Shown here: positions 59,072 through 64,000 of the stretch, piece after piece
How positions within the stretch are numbered: the first letter of the stretch is position 1
Layout of the letters: every line of letters begins with the position of its first letter
The notes under the pieces: model-generated
The model's input: only the letters and a program-made list of their open reading frames with translations
Database searches by the model: none
What the model was told of the DNA's origin: nothing
Program-made: the position numbers and the translations under genes
Source: Diphasiastrum complanatum
Lineage: Eukaryota; Streptophyta; Lycopodiopsida; Lycopodiales; Lycopodiaceae
Assembly: GCA_029204225.1 (NCBI GenBank)
Contig: CM055107.1
Coordinates: 27,000,572 to 27,064,571, forward strand
Direction of reading: 5' to 3'
Length of the DNA: 64,000 nucleotides

Positions 59072-62000
59072 CATATCATAAAGAGTATTTTTCATCTTTA
59101 ATGGCATTTGATGGTGATAGGAAGGTAATCTATACCACAAATGATGGTGAGTGTGCAATCAAGGGGATTGGCACAATTCCTATTTCACTTTCTACAAATA
59201 GGAATATAGAATTGAAAGATGTTTTGCTCATTCCATCCATTACCAAGAACTTACTTAGTGTAAGCCAAATGCTTGACAAAGGATTCAAAGTTGAGTTTGA
59301 TGGTGATGCTTGCTTGATCAAAAAGGGGTGTAGTATCATTGCAAAAGGGAAAAGGCAAGGGAAATTGTTCAAGCTTGATGCATGTGTTGTTGCTAACCAA
59401 GTTGGATGCATGGCAAATGAACAAATGTCAATTCAAGAGGTATGGCATAAAAGGATGGGACATCTCAACTACAAGGCCTTGGAGGTAATAGCCAAAAAGG
59501 AGGTAGTAAGGGGACTTCCCAAGTCTCTTACTTGCTTGAATCATGTTTGTGAAGAATGTGCTTTGTCTAAATCACATAGATTGCCATATACTAGATCTAT
59601 ATCTAGATCTAAGATGCCTTTTTCTCTCTTGCATTCGGATATTCATGGTGTTACTACAATTAGCAATGGAGGTGCTAAGATGTATGTAACTTTCATTGAT
59701 GATTTTAGTAGATTTTGTTGGGTTTATCTACTAAAGAGCAAGGATGAGGTGTTTGATGTGTTTGTCAAGTTCAAAGTTGCTATTGAGACTCAATTTACAA
59801 CCAAAATCAAATGCTTGAGGAGCGACAATGGTGGTGAATACATTTCTAACAAATTCAAAGCCTTTTGCGATGAGCATGGGATCAAGAGGGAGTACACATG
59901 TCCAAGAACACCACAACAAAATGGAGTGGCCGAGAGGAAGAATAGAACCTTGTGTGAGAGTGCAAAGGCAATGAGATTGAATGCTAATCTTCCTAAACCT
60001 TTTTGGAGTGATGCTTTGTTGTGTGCAAATTTCCTATGCAATAGATGGCCAAGTGTTGTATTGGAAGGAAAAACCCCTTTTGAAGCTTTGTTTGGTACGA
60101 AGCCTAATGTCAAGTTTCTAAGAACTTTTGGATGCATTTGCTACTTCAACATTACTCTTGATGATAGAACTAAGGAGGATCCATCTTCAAGAAAGGGCAT
60201 TTTTGTTGGTTATAGTGAAGTAAGCAAAGCATATAGGATTTATGTTCCTTCAATCAAGAAAGTGTTCACAAGTAGGGATGTCATTTTTGATGAAGGTAAC
60301 ATTCCAAAAGTTGTTTCAAGTGATGATGGTGTTGTTGCAACTAATGTGCTTGATGACAATGGAGTTGATGACACATTGGATGTGGATGTTGAAGAAGCCT
60401 CTTCAAGTCAAATTCCAAGGAGAACTCCAAGGCATAAAGTGAAACCCTCAAGGCTCACTTATGATGGCAAAGGTAAGCAAGTGGTGGATGGATCCAACTA
60501 TGCTTTCCTAACTTCTTTTGATGTACCTTCATGTGTAGATGAAGCAAGGCAAGAAGAGGAATGGATCCAAGCAATGGATCTTGAGTTTGAAGCACTTATG
60601 AAGAACAACACATGGAGATTGGTGGAGCTTCCAAAGGGCAAAAGTGCAATTGGATGCAAATGGATCTTCAAGGTAAAGACAAATCAAGATGGATCTATCA
60701 ACAAGTTGAAGGCAAGGTTGGTGGCTAAAGGTTATGCTCAAGAGCATGGCATTGACTATGAGGAAACCTTTGCACCCGTGGCAAAGATGGTGAGCATAAG
60801 AGTAATCATTTCCCTTGCAACTCTTTATGGATGGGATCTTTGGCAATTAGACATTTCTAATGCTTTCTTGAATGGTGATCTTGAAGAGGAAGTCTACATG
60901 GAGCAACCCGAGAGCTATGTTTCTCATAGCAAGCCTAATCATGTGTGTTTTCTACAAAAAAGTTTGTATGGTCTTAAGCAAGCACCAAGGAGTTGGTATG
61001 CTAGGCTTAACTCTTTTCTACTTTCTCAAAACTTCACTATGAGTGAGTATGATCATTCACTTTACTTTAGAATTAGTGCTAATGATGTTACAATCCTTCT
61101 AATTTATGTGGATGACATTATTTTAAGTGGAGGGAACAAGGAAGATATAGAAGATATCAAGAAAGCACTAAAAAAGGAATTTGAAGTGCATGATCTTGGT
61201 CTTTTGAGCTATATCTTAGGAATAGAAGTAATTAGAACTTCTCAAATCACTTTTATTTCACAAGAGAAGTATGCTATTTCTATTCTCAATAGATTTCATA
61301 TGGTAGATGCAAATCCTATTGATACACCTATGGAATCACATGTAAAGCTAACTATAAGAGGTAATGAAAGATCCTTCGAGGACATTACTCTCTATAGGAA
61401 GCTAATAGGTTCTCTTATATATCTAACCATCACAAGACCTGATTTATCTTATTGTGTTGGTAGATTAAGCCAATTCATGCAAGATCCTAGCATAGAACAT
61501 TGGAAACTAGGAAAGAGGATCTTGAGATACATCTCGGGAACAAAAGATTTTGGCATTGTTTATAGAGGCTCATCACCTAACTTATTTGGTTTTTCAGATT
61601 CAGATTTTGCAGGAGACCTTATGGATAGAAAATCCATAAATGCACATGCTATTTTCATAGGTGATGGAGCTATCTCATGGATGTCGAAGAAACAAGCAAC
61701 TATATCACTTTCTTCTAGTGAGGCCGAGTACAAAGCTTTGACATCATGCACAAAGGAGATGGTGTGGATCAAGAGGATGATTATGGAGCTTCATTTGCTG
61801 GATTTTTCAGAGAGTCCAATCATCTTTTGTGACAACCTTTCAGCCCAAAGTCTAGCAAGCAATCCGGTTTTCCATGCAAGGAGCAAACATATCGAGGTGG
61901 CTTACCATTTTGTGAGAGAACAAGTGTTGGCAAAAGAGATCAAGCTTGAACATGTCCCATCAAAGGAATGTGTGGCTGATATCTTTACCAAAGCATTGGG

Positions 62001-62082
62001 AAAGGACTTATTTTTCAAGCATAGAACAAGTCTTGGTGTACTTTCTAAATCTATGCTAAAACTAGTTGAAGAGGGAGTGTGA
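58987..62082 (+). CDS. pol: Element A Pol: protease, integrase, RT, RNase H
   Basis: The first ATG is at 58996, and the frame is open back to 58987. Counted from that Met, the protease core WWIDSGATSHM is at residues 15-25. The pre-integrase HHCC region (VWHKRMGHLNYK, CEECALSKSHR) starts near 148. The integrase triad is Asp215, Asp277 and Glu313, with 35 residues between the last two (DD35E). The linker has VDVEEASSSQIPRRTPRHK. Reverse transcriptase runs from about 540 (WRLVELPKGKSAIGCKWIFK), with the palm motif YVDD at 704-707. RNase H starts with Asp868 (SDSDFAGDLMDRKS) and continues to SSSEAEYKAL. The C terminus is CVADIFTKALGK. All catalytic residues are present. Pol lies in the -1 frame relative to gag, with 85 bp of overlap (58987-59071). 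The frame's own ATG would make a Gag-free Pol. Confidence 0.95.
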   Translation, partial: CFVMSSCLLANHGDIDPWWIDSGATSHMTYHKEYFSSLMAFDGDRKVIYTTNDGECAIKGIGTIPISLSTNRNIELKDVLLIPSITKNLLSVSQMLDKGFKVEFDGDACLIKKGCSIIAKGKRQGKLFKLDACVVANQVGCMANEQMSIQEVWHKRMGHLNYKALEVIAKKEVVRGLPKSLTCLNHVCEECALSKSHRLPYTRSISRSKMPFSLLHSDIHGVTTISNGGAKMYVTFIDDFSRFCWVYLLKSKDEVFDVFVKFKVAIETQFTTKIKCLRSDNGGEYISNKFKAFCDEHGIKREYTCPRTPQQNGVAERKNRTLCESAKAMRLNANLPKPFWSDALLCANFLCNRWPSVVLEGKTPFEALFGTKPNVKFLRTFGCICYFNITLDDRTKEDPSSRKGIFVGYSEVSKAYRIYVPSIKKVFTSRDVIFDEGNIPKVVSSDDGVVATNVLDDNGVDDTLDVDVEEASSSQIPRRTPRHKVKPSRLTYDGKGKQVVDGSNYAFLTSFDVPSCVDEARQEEEWIQAMDLEFEALMKNNTWRLVELPKGKSAIGCKWIFKVKTNQDGSINKLKARLVAKGYAQEHGIDYEETFAPVAKMVSIRVIISLATLYGWDLWQLDISNAFLNGDLEEEVYMEQPESYVSHSKPNHVCFLQKSLYGLKQAPRSWYARLNSFLLSQNFTMSEYDHSLYFRISANDVTILLIYVDDIILSGGNKEDIEDIKKALKKEFEVHDLGLLSYILGIEVIRTSQITFISQEKYAISILNRFHMVDANPIDTPMESHVKLTIRGNERSFEDITLYRKLIGSLIYLTITRPDLSYCVGRLSQFMQDPSIEHWKLGKRILRYISGTKDFGIVYRGSSPNLFGFSDSDFAGDLMDRKSINAHAIFIGDGAISWMSKKQATISLSSSEAEYKALTSCTKEMVWIKRMIMELHLLDFSESPIIFCDNLSAQSLASNPVFHARSKHIEVAYHFVREQVLAKEIKLEHVPSKECVADIFTKALGKDLFFKHRTSLGVLSKSMLKLVEEGV
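62063..62077 (+). other. Polypurine tract of element A
   Basis: TAGTTGAAGAGGGAG lies immediately before the 3' LTR and overlaps the end of pol. It is the plus-strand primer for reverse transcription. Confidence 0.85.
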
Positions 62083-62730
62083 AAAATTGTCAACTAGTAG
62101 TATTTTCCTAACTTGAGATTTTGTAGGCCTATGGCCAAATAAAAGTTAGAGATAGGTTCATACATGTATGTAGAGGCCCAAAGTATGTGTACACTACTTT
62201 TGAGGTCACATTAATTAGAGGAGGTCGAGTGTGGAGCTCTTCTATTGGCTCATAATTTGGTGCATTCCTATTTGACCAAATTTCTAGGTATATGGGTGAA
62301 TCCTATTGGACCCCAATTTTAGCCTATCATAAGACAAGTGGCCAAGAGGCACTATGGCTGCTATAAATAGCCATCTCCACGAGTATGTACACATCTCATT
62401 TTCATTCTATTGAATGAATGTTATGCTCTTTGAAGGTCCATCTTCTTCTCTCTCACTTTTTTGTTCATATCTTCCATTCTAGCCACTAGAATTGTGATTT
62501 CTTTGTTGCTATGGCTTCACACGTGTGAAATGCAGGTTGTAGGCTCTGAAGTACGGACAGGGACAGCAAGTTTCTGTTTGTGGAAGCTTATGATCAGATT
62601 TTGATGTTTAGTTGATGTTTAGTATGCTTAACATCACAATTTCTATCATTTTTTCAATCTAGATGTGCATAACTTCCATGGCCAAGATCTTTATGAAACT
62701 TTAGCATCTTTTGGATCTGAGTTTTTCACA
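62078..62730 (+). repeat. 3' LTR of element A (653 bp)
   Basis: It is identical to 56871-57523 apart from one substitution. It is followed at 62731-62735 by the TGATG target duplication. Confidence 0.97.
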
Positions 62731-62738
62731 TGATGTGG

Positions 62739-63164
62739 AACGAATTGGGCCACCAAATAAAGATGGAGGCCGGAGTAGACCATGATCCATTACTCCATTA
62801 CGTCTTGATGAAGCCTCTGCTGATGCCGAAGCCGAAGCATGTCCATGGCTAAAAGTTCAACAAAAACACAGTTCCGAAAATGCATTGAATCCATTCATTT
62901 ATAAAAATGTTTCTTTATGATAAGTTTTATTAGGAATATGTATGAGGATGATGTTGGTGTAAACAAGCAAAGTGACTTTTGTCTCCACTTGAAATGTAGA
63001 GATGCGTTTCATTTTACACGACACTTGTAATTAGCTTGTTTTCCAAGTCACAAGGAAAGTTTAATAGCAAAAATGAAGTCGGAGAATTTTCTATCAAGGA
63101 AATGAAAGTTTTGAAGTCATCGGATCCTTCTAGAGAGAGGATATAGAATAGCAGGGGTGATGGA
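62739..63164 (+). repeat. Right copy of the duplicated segment
   Basis: It is homologous to 55751-56097 and starts only 3 bp after the target duplication of element A. The copies share the frame CIESIHL-stop-KCFFMISF and MYEDDVGVNKQSD but diverge immediately after GGGTGATGGA. The left copy enters the kinase-like frame, while the right copy enters a methyltransferase-like frame. Confidence 0.85.
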
Positions 63165-63420
63165 CTTTGTCTCACCCTGTAGATTCAGTGCTAGATTTAT
63201 TTAGCAGTAATGGCGCATGTGCTTGTCAAAAGGACAAACATGTTGTTGTTATAGAACAAGATACTAGATTAGTAGAATTTATTAAAATGAAAATGAAATC
63301 CCTTTCTATTTTGGCCGATGAGCTAGGAGAGATAAAAAAGGCTGTAAATGATGAAAGCAACGTCATTCCTTTGAGCCACAAGCTCCTATCAGTGATAAAA
63401 TTGATGACGCAAGAGATTTA
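63161..63420 (+). pseudogene. N6/N4 DNA methyltransferase-like C-terminal fragment
   Basis: The open frame reads SHPVDSVLDLFSSNGACAC and then KHVVVIEQDTRLVEFIKMKM. This is the arrangement of the C-terminal SAM-binding motif in beta-class DNA amino-methyltransferases: V-L-D-x-F-x-G-x-G, then a strand, then a V/I-x-I-E-x-D helix start. Here the glycines are degraded to SSNG, and a few residues between the loop and the next strand are missing. There is no ATG before the motif, and no DPPY-type catalytic motif is present upstream. The frame continues 30 residues to a stop at 63420. It is probably a fragment of a methyltransferase gene of unknown origin. Confidence 0.45.
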
Positions 63421-63422
63421 GC

Positions 63423-64000
63423 GAATGTTATTGTATAGGAGTACAAAATGTGCAGATAGAGAAGTTGATACACAAAAGACATATACTCTTGTAGTGGTAG
63501 ACCCAAAGAATGTTATTGACTTGTAAAATAAAATAAAATAGTTTATTTCTTGTGTCACTGTATTATTTTATTTAATATTTAATTTTGTTTACGTTAAAAA
63601 AAATAAAAATATTGTTATTTTTTCTATTTTAATAATATTTTGCAATAAAAAAGTGATAAACTTGGTTGAAAAATATCAAGTTCTTATTTTTATTCATTTC
63701 TGCAGAATAATTACAAAAATAACATGTGATCAATAAAATACAAAATTTTTAAATAATAAGCGCTTACAATATCTAAATGACATTAATTTTGCAATATTTG
63801 AATGACACGTCTAATTTTTTTTGTAAAAGATAATGCAGGTAACAAAATCTTACATATTTTATGTTAAAGATTTTAAAAGACTTAATTTTTTTAATATTTT
63901 AATATTAAATTTTTAAAATAAGTCTTCAAAAAAATTAAATCTCAAATATTTTGGACAATTTTAAGTATATTCACTCTTTTCAAGTATTTTATGATTGAAA
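63423..64000. other. Very AT-rich DNA, no gene
   Basis: From about 63520 the sequence is mostly A and T, with TTTAATATTT-like runs and no reading frame above 30 codons. It may be a matrix-type or terminator-side region. Confidence 0.5.

Larger units (their letters stand above)
56871..62730 (+). mobile_element. Element A: young, nearly intact Ty1/copia retrotransposon
   Basis: This 5,860-bp element has two 653-bp LTRs that differ at a single base (G at 57250, T in the 3' copy), a perfect primer site, a purine tract and a perfect 5-bp target duplication. Gag and a 1,028-codon pol with all catalytic motifs are open. The only visible fault is that gag and pol lie in different frames that overlap. 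Its relative at 1-1317 shows the family has a longer history here. The insertion lies at the edge of the right copy of a duplicated kinase/methyltransferase-like locus. Confidence 0.97.

Overview
This window is repeat-dense nuclear DNA of a land plant. The grounds are LTR retrotransposons whose primer binding sites match the plant initiator Met-tRNA (TGGTATCAGAGC), very long pure GA/CT microsatellites, nested Ty1/copia and Ty3/gypsy elements and canonical GT/AG splice signals. I could not fix the lineage; a large-genome plant such as a fern or lycophyte is possible, but that is inference. No rRNA or tRNA gene and no CRISPR array was seen.

Layout. 1-11.9 kb: stacked minus-strand remnants. These are a copia pol fragment (1-1317), a decayed copia element with LTRs (element B, 1318-6808), a plus-oriented LTR, a gag with several zinc knuckles (7416-8974), and a further copia fragment split by a candidate solo LTR (10635-11505). 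13.5-14.3 kb: a long foldback whose arms end in CT/GA repeats. 14.6-23.8 kb: a Ty3/gypsy element (E) split by a complete but decayed copia element (D, 15281-21545) with a perfect 5-bp target duplication. 25-30.1 kb: a decayed minus-strand gag region with minisatellites and a candidate 5' LTR. 30.2-33.7 kb: the only stretch that looks like ordinary genes, with a BRCT-type exon on the minus strand and a possible first exon on the plus strand behind heat-shock-like and G-box motifs. 35-36 kb: GC-rich duplicated DNA. 36.2-39.9 kb: a truncated gypsy element (F). 39.9-44.65 kb: two consecutive copies of an internally deleted copia (H) that keeps gag, protease and a linker reading frame but has lost integrase and reverse transcriptase. 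45.4-48.5 kb: decayed coding-like DNA of unknown origin. 50-53 kb: the 5' end of another copia (J). 53.0-53.14 kb: a compact symmetrical hairpin. 55.3-63.4 kb: a duplicated, decayed locus with kinase-like and DNA-methyltransferase-like fragments, into which a very young copia (element A, 56871-62730) has inserted.

The most notable items are: young element A, with identical-length LTRs differing at one base and gag and pol in different frames; the gag-protease-linker derivative H; the kinase/methyltransferase-like locus; the 133-nt hairpin at 53 kb; and the GA/CT foldback at 13.5 kb. Boundaries and domain calls were made by eye from the sequence and its translations. No database search was run.
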